A stretch of 64,000 bases of DNA from [Phialemoniopsis] sp. UDSM-2020 (lineage: Eukaryota > Ascomycota > Sordariomycetes > Thyridiales > Thyridiaceae), in NCBI GenBank assembly GCA_018873225.1, contig JAEILZ010000003.1:4464001-4528000 (forward strand). Reading direction: 5' to 3'. Shown here piece after piece: positions 33,993-44,952 of this stretch. The notes below the pieces were generated by a model. The model was given only the letters and a program-made list of their open reading frames with translations, searched no databases and was not told the origin of the DNA. Within the stretch, counting starts at the first letter, position 1, and every line of letters begins with the position of its first letter. A program made the translations under genes and the position numbers.

Positions 33993-34821
33993 TGAGCCTG
34001 AGTGTTTATGGCTTGAGTGGGAGGAGGACACGGCTTAGAGTCGGGATACCGCTGCGGCCTTGGATTTGGGACGCGGGAAGAGAGTCTTCTTCTCTACAAA
34101 GGACTTGACTCCCTGAGATACGGGAACATCGATTGTTGCACGAAGGAGAAGATCATGGGCACGTGAGATGGAAGGATCGTTCGTTGTGTGGATTTCTCGG
34201 CGGTTGCTTTACTAGGGACATGATGATGGATCTGCAGAGGACTGGTTTCTGTAGAAGAGGCAGAATTTTCCGCCAATGGTAGAGGTAGCGACGGACAAGA
34301 TGTTCTACGTCGCTGACCCATTATTTCGAATCGAATAAACCCAATGTGGACTTTGATGATACTTGAGCATGATATCAATGCTTTGCGCGCTTTTCCCATA
34401 CCAAGTGAGGTGAGGTTGTTGGTCGCCTAAAACGGCAATGATTGTTAGTGGGCCGGCACCCACTCTGGGGTGACCCCTGGCGCTAAGTTGAGACAGCTGA
34501 GCCGCAGTGTCGCCCCCACCAACCGCTAAAGTCCACACCTGTGCCGTGACGACATACCCTGTCGACTTTGTTTCCTCAAGTGCTTTGTTTTCCCTTGTTC
34601 AAACATATCACCAGCCATTGTCACCGCACAATCCTTCCTTTGCATTCGCATATACTAGTGGTGCTTTTTATCAAGCTCATTTTCATTCTATAGGCTGAGT
34701 CCTTGTCATATAAGAGCGCACTTCGTCCTGCACTACGCGCACGCGACAGAAGCTATTCCTCAATGATGCGACACCCACTCTGACCACCACCAGCCGGTCT
34801 GCGCACGCACAAATCACGAAG
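33993..34821. other. Intergenic region
   Basis: About 830 bp between F-box gene 3 and the gene at 34822. No gene or clear element was seen. Confidence 0.6.
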
Positions 34822-35694
34822 ATGACAGTCCGCGGCCTCTCCAACTCGCGCTGGGCGGCCTCGCCCTACAGGACACACTCCCTTCCACCCTCAAACCGCC
34901 TCGATGTACCCTCAAACACCCACACACCATCCAGCAACCCCTCCCCGCGATCAGCCGGCTCGCCCGCACCACCACCGTCGGAGGGATCCTCTCACCTCCC
35001 AAACTACATCACCGCCGCCGCCCTCCCGCCCGCCGCCGAGCTCGCCCGCTACGAGAAGATCGTCCGCCGCCTCAAGTGGAAGCTGCCCTTCCTGGCCGCG
35101 GGCTACCAGCAGGCCGTCCTCGCGACCGACGACCATCGCGAGCCCGAGCTCATGTTCAAGCTCGACTTCTTCGAGTACTACATGCTCTGCGAGCGCGCCC
35201 TCGTGCACCTGCTGTCCGTCTACGGCCTCGCGCCCTCGCGCGGCAGCGCCCCGCAGCACAGGTACCACGCCGCCGTGCTCGAGGCCCTGGCCGACGCGGC
35301 GAACCCGCTGCACGAAGCGCTCGGTAAAGGGGAGGTGCGCAGGCAGCTCTTCCGCGCCAAGGACCTGCGCAACCGGTGGAAGAACGCGGACGCCGACGGG
35401 GAGGAGGCGAATAATGGTGTCAACGGCGGTAGTGCGGCGGTGCCGTATTTCAGGACGCCGGCGCAGAAGGAGAGGGATGCGGCGGCGGCGAGGCCGTCGC
35501 TCGAGAGCTTTGATCTGGAGCACATACTGCGGACGATATTCGACGGGTTCGATGCGGCGTATATCGTTGCGGAGAGGTACGTCGCTGTGCAGCGGAGCGA
35601 GGCCAAGCACGAGCCTGCTGGCGAGGAAGCCATGGACGGTCTGGATGACCAGTGGGATTTCATGGTGGATGCTATGGATTGGGAGGCTGTTTAA
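34822..35694 (+). CDS. Conserved-looking fungal protein of unknown function
   Basis: A single-exon gene of 290 residues. Residues 1-60 are Pro/Ser-rich and probably disordered. From about 65 onward the protein is helical and charged, with a segment rich in aromatic residues (LDFFEYYMLCERALVHLL, about 112-130) and a basic stretch before an Ala/Asn/Gly linker near 195. The C terminus is acidic (GLDDQWDFMVDAMDWEAV). There is no signal peptide, membrane helix or catalytic motif. Strong GC3 bias and helical periodicity support a real gene. I do not recognise the family. Confidence 0.75.
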   Translation: MTVRGLSNSRWAASPYRTHSLPPSNRLDVPSNTHTPSSNPSPRSAGSPAPPPSEGSSHLPNYITAAALPPAAELARYEKIVRRLKWKLPFLAAGYQQAVLATDDHREPELMFKLDFFEYYMLCERALVHLLSVYGLAPSRGSAPQHRYHAAVLEALADAANPLHEALGKGEVRRQLFRAKDLRNRWKNADADGEEANNGVNGGSAAVPYFRTPAQKERDAAAARPSLESFDLEHILRTIFDGFDAAYIVAERYVAVQRSEAKHEPAGEEAMDGLDDQWDFMVDAMDWEAV

Positions 35695-36028
35695 GAACCT
35701 TCGGGTAGCGTGTTTTTCATTTGCTGGGGCCTTAGCATTGGAGTTTCGGAGTCTTGGGGCATTTTGCGGCCGTTGGCTGCCGAAGGAGTCTACGGGAAGC
35801 GTGCCACTTTTCGTGCCCTTGATCAGCGAGGGCGTCGGCTGCGTGGGCAGCTTGCATTATATTAGCCCTAGAAGGAGGTTGGATCTCAAGATTCCGAACG
35901 ATCAAAATTGACATTTCGTGGCATGAAATTACGAAGCCACTCCATCACCAGCAATTGTCCTCAACCTATCACAATGTGCACACCGTTCATGAATCTTTCA
36001 ATAAGGCGCTTTTGTCTATTCTTGTCTT

Positions 36029-37597
36029 CTAATACTGCCTCGGTGTATATTTGAGGTACCCAGGCTCGTCAGGCAAGTGCTGCAAGGCCCAATTCTTATC
36101 AATGACAGGTAACTTCTCCGTCTTGTTGCCCTCGGCGTCGACCAGCTCAAAGTCAAACATGCACACGAACAGCGCCGTGATGAGCGCCACCTCGAGCTTG
36201 GCGAACCGCATGCCCAGGCAGACGTGCCGGCCCAGGCCCCAGCCCAGGTACGACAGCGGCTCTTTGCGATCCTCGGCTCGCGGCGGCAGGAACCGGCTCG
36301 GGTCCCACTCGTCCGGATCGGCGTAGACCTCCGGGTTCATGTGCACGCTGGCGATGGGCAGCGTCAAAAAGGCCTTGGCGGGTACGACCTGTGGGCCATC
36401 TCCCAGGACGACATCGGTCTCGGTGCTGTTGCGCCGGATCATGGCGCCCGGAAAGGTGTGGCGGATGGTCTCGCGCAGGCACAGGTCCACGAGTGGGAAC
36501 CCGGACTCCCAGTCGTCCACGCTGAGCGTCGCGAGGACCTCGGCGGGCGTCTGCGACGGGGATGTGCGGTGCTTTGCGACGCGGGAGTCGACCTCGGCGC
36601 GGATCTGGTCGTACCAGTGCCGGTCGCGCGCGAGGAAGAGCAGCAGCCAGGCCGTGTTGACGCTCGTGGCGATGTAGCCCGCAAAGAGCGAGGCGATGTT
36701 GTACTTGAGGATCTCCATGGTGTCGGCGCCCGAGTCGACGAGGATCTGCATCGTGTCCTCGCGGCGGTCCTTGCCGCCCTGGCCGCCACCATCGCGGCGC
36801 TTGCCGATGATGCCGCTGAAGATGGAGTACAGGCGGGCGCCGGCGTACATGCGGCGCACGTGGCCCGGCGTCGGCATCCAGGGCAGGATGACGTTGACGG
36901 AGCTCCCGCTGTTCTCGATGATGTTGAAGAGGCGCCGCACCTTCAGCAGCAGGGCCTCGTCGTCGGCGATGTCGTGCGCGCTGAGGTTGCGGATGGTCAG
37001 CTTGAAGACGAGGCGGTGGACGTCGTCGAAGGCGTTCACGATGCCACCTCCTGCGCGTGCCTCACCGCGCTCGGCGATGGCGTCCATGGCGCCGCGCGCG
37101 TCGTCGACAAACTGCGCCAGGTGCCGGTCGAGGTGCTCCCGCGAGATGACCTGGCGGACAAACTTGTTGAACTCGCGGCCGTTCTCCTCGTTGTTGCCCG
37201 TGTTGGGCACGCCGACGAGAAACACCGAGATGCCATCGTGGAAGCTCAGGTGGCGGTCCTCGAAGAAGGTCCTGCGCGCGCCGGCGGTGGCGACGTTGAC
37301 GAGGGCGTGCCGGCCGTACCAGTAGGTGCAGTCTTTCTGTCCTGCGAGGCGCGACAGCTCCAGGAGGAAATCAGAGCGGTCCTTGAAGAGGCGGTGCATG
37401 CCGACGATGGGCCATGACCCCTTTGTGATGAGCGCTGGTGCATTGGGTGGGAGGGGCAGGCGGCGCGAGCATGAGTGCAGGATGTAGACTGTGAGTGCGA
37501 GGAGGGCGGCGAGGAGGAGAGCGAACAGACTGGCCGGTGAAGCCGATGTTTGCGGCAGGATGGCCTGCGCCGGGACGGAGGTGTTGGCCGCGCTCAT
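36029..37597 (-). CDS. Cytochrome P450 monooxygenase, ER-anchored
   Basis: A single-exon gene of 522 residues, the usual size for a microsomal fungal P450. A hydrophobic anchor lies at about 24-44, followed by a Pro-rich hinge (LPLPPNAPAL). The I-helix oxygen-activation site is FAGYIATSVN (about 310), the K-helix ExxR is LRETIRHTF (about 395), and the heme loop is GWGLGRHVCLG, with the cysteine that binds heme iron. Trp replaces the usual Phe at the start of the heme loop. The ETIR...PGAMIRRN region is CYP51-like in pattern, but it is not a sterol demethylase by obvious signature. Substrate unknown. No biosynthetic core enzyme lies beside it. Confidence 0.9.
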   Translation of the reverse strand: MSAANTSVPAQAILPQTSASPASLFALLLAALLALTVYILHSCSRRLPLPPNAPALITKGSWPIVGMHRLFKDRSDFLLELSRLAGQKDCTYWYGRHALVNVATAGARRTFFEDRHLSFHDGISVFLVGVPNTGNNEENGREFNKFVRQVISREHLDRHLAQFVDDARGAMDAIAERGEARAGGGIVNAFDDVHRLVFKLTIRNLSAHDIADDEALLLKVRRLFNIIENSGSSVNVILPWMPTPGHVRRMYAGARLYSIFSGIIGKRRDGGGQGGKDRREDTMQILVDSGADTMEILKYNIASLFAGYIATSVNTAWLLLFLARDRHWYDQIRAEVDSRVAKHRTSPSQTPAEVLATLSVDDWESGFPLVDLCLRETIRHTFPGAMIRRNSTETDVVLGDGPQVVPAKAFLTLPIASVHMNPEVYADPDEWDPSRFLPPRAEDRKEPLSYLGWGLGRHVCLGMRFAKLEVALITALFVCMFDFELVDAEGNKTEKLPVIDKNWALQHLPDEPGYLKYTPRQY

Positions 37598-38234
37598 GAT
37601 GGCGGAAGGGCGGCCAGAACGGGCGTAGGAGACATGGTCTTTTTCTCGGGAAGACGTGAGCGCTTCAATTCATGTCGTACAACGCAGAAAGAAGCCACGA
37701 TAAAACCCTGTCTGCGGTCCAGCTAGGTAGATCCTGGGCCAATGTCTGAGGCTTGAGGCTATGATCCTGTCAACGCCTTTTGCCTGCCTCCAATTGGCTC
37801 TAGGGCAGGGGGTCAAGCTGCTAGCGAGGGCAAATTAGCAGCGAGGTGTCAGCACTAAGCATTTCTGATAAAGGAGAAAATGGGTCTAGACTGATGCTGG
37901 TCTCCCTCTACTTCGTAACTAGCTGTGGACCCTTTTAAGCTTGTTTTCTAGCAACTGACACCAACGGACAAAAGAGGTCTCATTTTCTAACCACAAGATC
38001 ACGCTGCCTAGGATAGGTGCACCTAAAGTGCCACACAGCTTGCTTTCCAAGTACCACAGCATCTACTCTCATGTTTGTCAATTCAGTCATGTCTCCGTCT
38101 CCGTCTCTATGTTCACCAAAGCAAGGTCTTTCTCATGAATGTGTGACAAAGACTTGGCCATCACGTGCTTTTGGAAGTGGCCGTCGGGAACGATCACCCT
38201 CTATCGACATGAGAGGTCTCAAATACTGAGCATT
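37598..38234. other. Intergenic region upstream of the P450
   Basis: About 640 bp with no supported gene, containing the P450 promoter. No specific motif was recognised. Confidence 0.6.
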
Positions 38235-39033
38235 TCAGTCCTCCTCCGGCTGATTGAGCTCGGCTGACCCTTGATTATCCGCGGCCTCGGCTTCACGCCT
38301 CTCGCTAGCTTCGTTTTGTTCATCACGGGCCGACTCTGACTTCTTGCTGTCCGCACCATCCTCGTCTTGCTCATCCTCCTCATCGTTCTCCCCGTCAGCA
38401 TCATCACTACTCGATAACCATGGGTCGGACTCCCAATCAGAACTTCCGCCCGTTTGTGGTGTAGGCCGTCCAAGGACCAGGTCTTGACAGAGGCAGTCTT
38501 TGAACTCTGGAGGCTGTTGGGGCTCAAGGGCCTTCGTCAGGCATAAAGGTTTTCCTTGCGTCATCGGGGCTGGGTAGACTCACGCCAGTGCATCTCCATA
38601 CCACGCTTGGCACCAGGTCGTCCCCGTGGTCGTCGTACTTCTCCCCACGGTCGCAGTGTTCGTCGCAGAGGAGCATCCTTGGATTGCCCGGCCCCGGAGG
38701 GCAGCGCTCCGGCATGTTGAATCCCTGTTCATGATAGCCATAGCGTACCGGGTCTTGCCGCCCGGCCTTGCGGCGCGCCTCTCTTTTCCTTTCTAGCTCT
38801 TCCTCAAACTCAAGGTGACAGAGACAGGGGTCGATGGTAGGCAGGGCACTCGGAGTCAATACGGTCGAGTTCGGCATTGCAATACCAAGCGGCTGAGGGA
38901 CGCGCAGAACAATCTCGTGCCGGTAGTCGCGCAGAGGCGGGATGCCCCGGAGGTTCGCGCAGGGTGCGGACGCCTGCACATGAGCCCTTAGCATGGCTAG
39001 CATGCATATAGGAACGGCCAGAGCTTGCCACAT
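38235..39033 (-). CDS. Small secreted protein with acidic C-terminal tail
   Basis: Two exons, 38584-39033 and 38235-38513, give 242 residues. The 70-bp intron has donor GTGAGT and acceptor CAACAG, joined in phase 0. The start MWQALAVPICMLAMLRAHVQA is a good signal peptide; an upstream ATG at 39072 adds 13 polar residues and is less likely. The mature part has six or more cysteines (CANLRG, CLCH, CPPGPG, LCDEHC, WRC, CLCQ), then an 80-residue Asp/Glu/Ser/Lys tail without Cys. No family was recognised. It sits next to a secreted peptidase on the same strand, so both may belong to the secreted or effector-like repertoire (inference). Confidence 0.6.
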
Positions 39034-39265
39034 ATTGATGATCTGGCAAGACTTGAGGTACTTGTGATTCAAGAAACAGGGGAGCAGTAGGGTGGCTGGC
39101 TGTTGGTTATATATCTAGATTTATTGGTTGCTTATTTGTTGGTTTCAGATTTGCTGTTGGTTGGAACCCCGCACCGCCCCAGGGCTGTGCTCTTCCCCAT
39201 CAGTACTATCGCTATCACTGCCCACTCGCCAACATCAAGGAGTTCAAGGCTTGTCATCTCTCCGC

Positions 39266-40491
39266 CTATCTAGTAACATGAGTTTGGAGCACGAGCTCGC
39301 CCGCCTCAACCGATTTCTGCCGCCTATCATCGTCCTTCTTCTTTCCCCTCCGCGCCAGTGTGTAGCCGCTGGACTCTTTTCGACCATCGGGGCGGTGGTC
39401 CCCGAGCAGCGCGAGCAAGCCAAACATTGCTGCACCAATTTGAAAGATCATCGGTTAGTGTCACTTCTCCATACGCTGCAGTACTAGCCGATCGCTACAT
39501 ACCATAGTCGTCTGAGTTGTGTAAAGATCCCAGGACACTGTTCCTGCGAACCTTGTCCCACCCGTAATCCGGATGACCAGGCTCGACCTCTTGGTTATCC
39601 TGCAGAGCATACTCTGGAATATGCGTCATCTGATTGAATATTAACTTCCGCGGGTCGGAAAGTAGGAAGCAAGGGAGTTGATGAGGACCCAGAGACTAAC
39701 CTCGTGCAGGATGATCCTCGATAGAAGTGGCTTGAAAGCCTTCAGCCCACTTTTGAGCTTCACCCAGCTTTTGGTGTGGTCCGACGCTTCCAGGGTGTGT
39801 TGCAGGGAGCTATCCTTCTTGAGTCCGAAAGCATAGTCAAAAATCAGAATCACCGATCTGCGTTCTTTCTGTGCCATGTCGTCCCAATCCCCCGAAAGCG
39901 TCACGCCTCTGATCTGGGTTCCTCCCGGCGTGAATGAACAGCGTATGCCATGACTGGCATGTTGCCAGAAGGTTGTTGCAACTCCTCCCCTCACTTCGTC
40001 TGTTTTCTCCCAACTGTCTCCATTGTCGCACATAAATCGGACGTCGGCATCTTTGTAGTTTCCACTGTGCTCATGCCAGTCATTTCCAATTGACGACAGA
40101 ATGGCTATAATTATAGTCTCCGATCAGCCTCGTTCTTTCGTTCTTCAATGCAGGGAATGTTGAAATTACACAAAACCATATTCTTAGGAGTGTCATCGCC
40201 TTTGTCTTGCGGGTCATTTCTGCCTACGTGGAAACCCCTCCATTCATCCGTCCTTCGATGCCTTGTATTGTCATCACGGGTCGCGTGGAAGATTTCTTCG
40301 AACGTAGTCGCCATGTCCGTATCAGTATCGCTTCTCAGACGTTCAGTGGCGCGCTTGGCCATGGCAAACGCCTCGCTCAAGGACTCCATGAATCCCGGCT
40401 TCGCTCTGCATGAAGGGTCGATCCAGTACGAAACGGCACAGACGCCATGGCAGAGGCTTAGCAACAGAACCAGCCAAGAAGTCGCCAACAT
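39266..40491 (-). CDS. Putative secreted zinc metallopeptidase (HEMTH)
   Basis: Four exons rebuilt by phase and splice sites: 40170-40491, 39701-40104, 39503-39629 and 39266-39429, giving 338 residues. The signal peptide is MLATSWLVLLLSLCHGVCA. The next segment, YWIDPSC, begins a domain seen in fungal secreted putative peptidases. The zincin motif appears only after splicing: SRIILHE joins MTHI to give HEMTH, with His, Glu and His as zinc and catalytic residues. PDYGWDKV lies about 25 residues later and may supply the third ligand, as in aspzincin-like enzymes. A Cys pair occurs near the domain start. The last 50 residues are basic (KKKDDDRRQK). Possible roles are nutrition or host-protein cleavage; the substrate is not predictable. 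Confidence 0.72.
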
Positions 40492-41610
40492 GTTTGGATG
40501 TATTGAATAGTAGAATGCGCGCAGTGTAAGTAAGGTACTGTGCGTCTTGTTGTGGCCCACCCGCACATATTAGAACGGGGTTCTATGACATCTTATAGAC
40601 ATCGTGCTTCAGTTTTCTTATGCTGTTCTCTGTGCAACTCGGCAACGATACAACCGTCCTTGTCACCTTGGCAAGAAGCAACTTCGGGCAGCTAGTTTCT
40701 AAAATTACACTAGAGTTGCATCGGGCGACTTCATGTGCTGGTTTTCTTCGAGCCAACTTGACTGCGTTGGACAACACCATGGATCTCACTTGCATGCCGC
40801 ATTGCGAACTCACGAGCCAACATTCGGTAAGGATCCAACGTCGTCACTCGAATGATCGACTGTGAAGACTTCAATCTATCTTTTCTCAAATTCCGCATAA
40901 AGTTTTACCCTAACATTAGCATTTAAGCCGTCCCAACAGGAGTCTGTTGACCAGTTATTGGGGGCCTGTTGGCTTGGTGAGTGTTTCAGTTGGTTGGGGG
41001 TCACTTACAATTCTGCCCCCAAACTGCAACATGCATCAACGCAGCTGGACTTGTTACATCCCACCAGCCAACATTGTTCACACGATTAGGCGCCCACGTT
41101 GGTAATACTCTGAGGAGTTTCTGATTGCAGCCACAAGAGGCGGCCTTCTTGGCAACCGCCGCAGGCCGCAACATGGGCCCGATCGCTGCATCCAACCTTT
41201 TATGCAGGAGAACGGCTCGCAACTCCAACCACTGCCAACAAGATGTTCAGTTGATCATCCAAGGAACGGTAACAACCAACTATCCGAAACACTCAAATCA
41301 CATTGGTTAACAGATCCTCCATCCATCGTTTCCAACACTATGGGGGCCGGCGTCAACGGAGGGCATGTTGGTCAGCGATAATGTTACTAAATTGAGGATG
41401 TTGGATCTGTTCAGATTGAAGGGAGGGCTCCATGATTCTATTTGGAGCTGGAAGCGCAGATTCACGCGAACGGATCCCGAGAAGGGCAGTCGATTCCGCT
41501 GCTATCATTGCAACCACAAGATCTATAAAGCGTGTGCCATCTCAGCATTCCCATTCCGCAGCAAGTACTGAACGAGAACCGCAGCATCCTAAGTTATCAA
41601 GTCTTTCACA
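40492..41610. other. Divergent intergenic region between the peptidase and Cys-rich genes
   Basis: About 1.1 kb between divergent starts of two secreted-type genes, so it holds both promoters. Short ORFs here lack support. No clear regulatory motif was recognised. Confidence 0.55.
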
Positions 41611-44217
41611 ATGCTATTGAACTCACTCCCCTCCAGCGGTTTCGTCTATTTCCTCTTCATTGTGTCTCTTGTCCACTCAAACCCGCTTAATCCACGTAGT
41701 CCTGTAGGGAAAGACATCGGCGCCCTCGTGGATTCTTCGCATAGACTACTGAACTCTGATGCCAAGGGCGCACCTATTGCGTGCCGTGATGCCGTTGGTG
41801 GAAGTCCCTGGTCTTGTGCGGACGAGGCTTGCGGGGGCGAAGACCCTGCACGGAAGGGGTTCTGCACCCGCAAAGACGTTCATGGGAATCAATGTGCATG
41901 TAAGTCATCGAGTCTATTCCTGTGGTCATGCGACTATGCCTCTAACACATGCCCCAGGTGCTGAAGGCCCCCCCGGTCCGAAGCCGACTGTGACAGAGGT
42001 TGCAGTCACTGGTGCCAACAGCGCTGTGGCTACGGTGACGTACGTGCAGCAGACGATATCCCAGTACGCCACTCTCACCAAGCCAATCACTACCACCATC
42101 ACCGAGACCGTGTCCGCAACGGGCGACGCTGCTGGCGCCGTCAGAACCGCAGTTGCTGTCATTGGCGCTGGCGGTGTGGTGTGGCTCTTATCTGGCTTCG
42201 TTGGCGATGCAGCCGTGATCGAGGCCGTAGACACCGGAAGCTCTTGCCCCAATGTATCCCCAAAGTGTGGCGAATGTATGGGTATAGCGGGATTCTGCAA
42301 CTTGCCTCCGTCTTGGGTTGGCTGCCCCTGCGATGAGGATAAGAAGTGCGACGTTGAAATCAAGTGTTCGGACAATACCTGTCAGGGAAAGGATGGTAAG
42401 AGCTCCTGTTTCCACGTACACCAATCGCTTGGAGACCACGCTGACCCTGCCTATTCTTCGATACAGGGAAGTGTAGCGTTGGTTCCAACAAGGACTGCGA
42501 GTGTCAGGAGGACGAGAAGTGTCCTACAGGGAGGGACACGTTGCAATGTACTGAATGCGGAGGGGGTGGAGAATACTCTGACGTTTGCGCTGGCGTAAGT
42601 TCTCGTGCTCTAATGTATATGAAGAGTAGAGTCTGACTCAAGCTACAGCTACGAGACCAAAACGATCGTTTTGAGGGGTGTCCTTGCGTGGTTGACTCCC
42701 GACCAACCGGATACACTGGAGATGACACGATCACAGACGAAGAGGTGTATGCGGACTGGGCACAGCTTCCTTTGTTCTCCGATATGGACTTTGCAATGAA
42801 CGAGGATCCCATATGTCCCAATCAAGGATGGAGTGCCCCTCAGCGAGACGGCGACGGCGTCGAAAGCGTGCAGAGCAGCATCGACAAATGGTGCGCCGAT
42901 ATGGACGGCCACAAGGTCTCCAAGTCGCCCGGGGTCGACACTATTTTCAACATGTTCCGCCGCGACACGTCTACTTCGGTCTGGCTATCTGCCTCGAACT
43001 ATTACGAGGCGCCAGCTCTATATGGGTGCGGTAAGGACGCCACTGTCACCAAGGCCGAGTGTACTCGCGTGTTGACGCAGTCGATGGTGTACTGCGACCC
43101 TAACAGTGGCGACACCCACGGAGCCACTGGCCTGGGCGACTGTATCAGGTACAACATCATTCTGGATCCAGAACATGACCCTAACAGCCCGCCGTGGAAC
43201 CGGCTGCCCCGCGAGGACCAGAATGGGAAATGCGACCTCTCGAGCAGCAGTGGAATGCAGGCCAACTTTTGGTCTGGTATCTACCCCAAGTTCTGCGACG
43301 AGGTTTCCAAAGACCCCACTGCTAAGATCGAGAGGTCATACACCCCGAGGGACTTTGCTGCGCGGCCGGCCGGCCGTCGTTTCAAGAGGACGCCGCCTCC
43401 AAGTGCCGGCATGTACGGTCCTAAGTATGGGAGCGAATGGACCCTCGGCTTCCGGTGGACGGGGCAGAAGGGCGACTGTCGCCAGAGCTGCTACGAGGCG
43501 TATAACGCGCTTGCCAATGGCCCGTGTGAGTTTCTTGGCTGATTAGACACGCGTTGCGGATAGATGCTGATGCAAGCTCAAGGCGGAACAACGGGTGGGT
43601 ATAGCAATGCTTTGGCATCCAGCGGCTCACTCAATGTCGGATGCGGCACATATGACTTTGTCATCGAACGTCCCGATCCCGTCTCGGTAGGCTGCGGCGG
43701 AGAGAGCCCTACCACCTTTCCGAGGTCCGCCGCCATTGATGCTATCAACCAATTCTGCACCGACGACACGGCAGTCGTGTCCTCGCCGTTCATCGATCCG
43801 GGGTTTCTCCAAGATGTCTTCTCGTACCGGGGCAAGACTGCCTGGCGATACTACCGGGAGGGCGACAAAGAGATCGGCATCACTGCCTTTTTCAGCAAGG
43901 ATGACCCTCGTTTCGACGGCGTGGAATGTGATCATCCGGACATGACCACCGAGTTCTCGGTCAAGAGCTATGCTGATGAGTGCAAGAAACTCTTCATGCG
44001 GGCTGTAGACGAGTGTGAGCAAGCTCCGTTCTCAAACACGATTGACATTTAAAAGGCTTGCCTGCTTTCAACTCAAGCTAACACCTCATCTCATCTAGGC
44101 AATACCGAAACGGTGGAAGGAAAAAAGGGCAGTTATGCGTACGAGCATGCGGCAGAGCATGGTTGTGTCGTATGGCATATAGAAGGTTATAACCCCCCCT
44201 CACGGGGCCAAACGTGA
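41611..44217 (+). CDS. Large Cys-rich exported protein with three C-terminal repeat modules
   Basis: Six exons: 41611-41899, 41958-42395, 42467-42594, 42649-43525, 43583-44014 and 44099-44217, giving 760 residues. All phases close, and the last exon restores a terminal Cys module missed by simple ORF reading. The signal peptide ends near VSLVHSNP. A Thr/Val-rich segment (about 105-165) leads to a hydrophobic stretch, VAVIGAGGVVWLLSGFV, perhaps a membrane or packing helix. Next come Cys-dense modules (CGEC, GCPC, CECQEDEKC, CTECGGGG, GCPC; about 190-305). The C-terminal half holds three Cys units of the form C-xxx-C...GG...GC-x-Y, similar to tails of some fungal killer-toxin-like chitinases (inference). 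No GH18 domain is present. The exon 5 acceptor could be 43576 or 43582. Function unknown. Confidence 0.7.
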
Positions 44218-44952
44218 GGCGAAGTAGATTGGATATGGGTGTGGTGGAATTCCGATCCGACCCTGAGTACTTTACCTTTACTTCTTACATGTATGATGTT
44301 TGAATAGAAACCAAGCCCAACAATGAACTTTCGAAACTGGTTTTACAACACTGTAGACAACATGTTCGTGCTTCAAAAGCTCTTCGGCGCTTGCCAGTAC
44401 TAAAGAGGACGAGCTCATATCAATGTTAGGTGAGCTGGTTCAACCGGCAACATTCCTCCAAACGCGGTACAAACGCAGTGCATAAGATATCAGCTCAGCT
44501 ACAGGTACATCATGTCAAGGGATAAACCTTATAGCTAATACTGAGAAGAATAATTATAACGAGGTTCATTTATAATACGCAACTCGTCTGCCAAGCCCGC
44601 TTTTCAAGGCTTACATAAGCTGTGCCATCCAACCCTCAAACGACCAAAAGGGATTTTAGAGGGGTTCGGGAGTTAGGGCGATTTCGGCGAATTTCGCATC
44701 TCTTATGTGAGAATCGCTGGAACCTCTTTTTTTGTTTGACATGATACCCGGCCCATGCCTCAACTTTAGAAGATTTCTTCGGTATCATAATCAAGACCAT
44801 TAATAGAAGACCAACCCGAACTGGATCGACATAAGGGCATCCCATCAGCGCGTGCGCACCCGCGCGAAATTGCCACAGCCGCCACCCGCTAGTCAAATGC
44901 CCTGCAACCTCTTCGCCTAGACAAGCGCCGCACCCGCCCCGGTCCGGACCAT
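44218..44952. other. Intergenic, AT-rich region
   Basis: About 730 bp, noticeably AT-rich at 44,500-44,580 with short TATAAT-like inverted stretches. No gene was found. AT-richness could reflect an old RIP-mutated repeat, but no repeat partner is visible in the window. Confidence 0.5.

Noticed and set aside
34904..35911. 335-codon plus-strand ORF overlapping the 34822 gene
   Set aside because: Arg/Ser/Pro-rich out-of-frame shadow; the 290-residue frame has normal protein composition.
36224..37417. 397-codon plus-strand ORF over the P450
   Set aside because: Antisense shadow; the P450 on the minus strand has all family motifs.
36029..37597. P450 Trp in place of Phe in the heme loop as an unusual active site
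   Set aside because: WGxGRHxCxG variants occur in other fungal P450s, so it is not diagnostic.
44500..44580. AT-rich patch as a RIP-mutated transposon relic
   Set aside because: Too short, and no related copy or terminal repeats are visible in the window.
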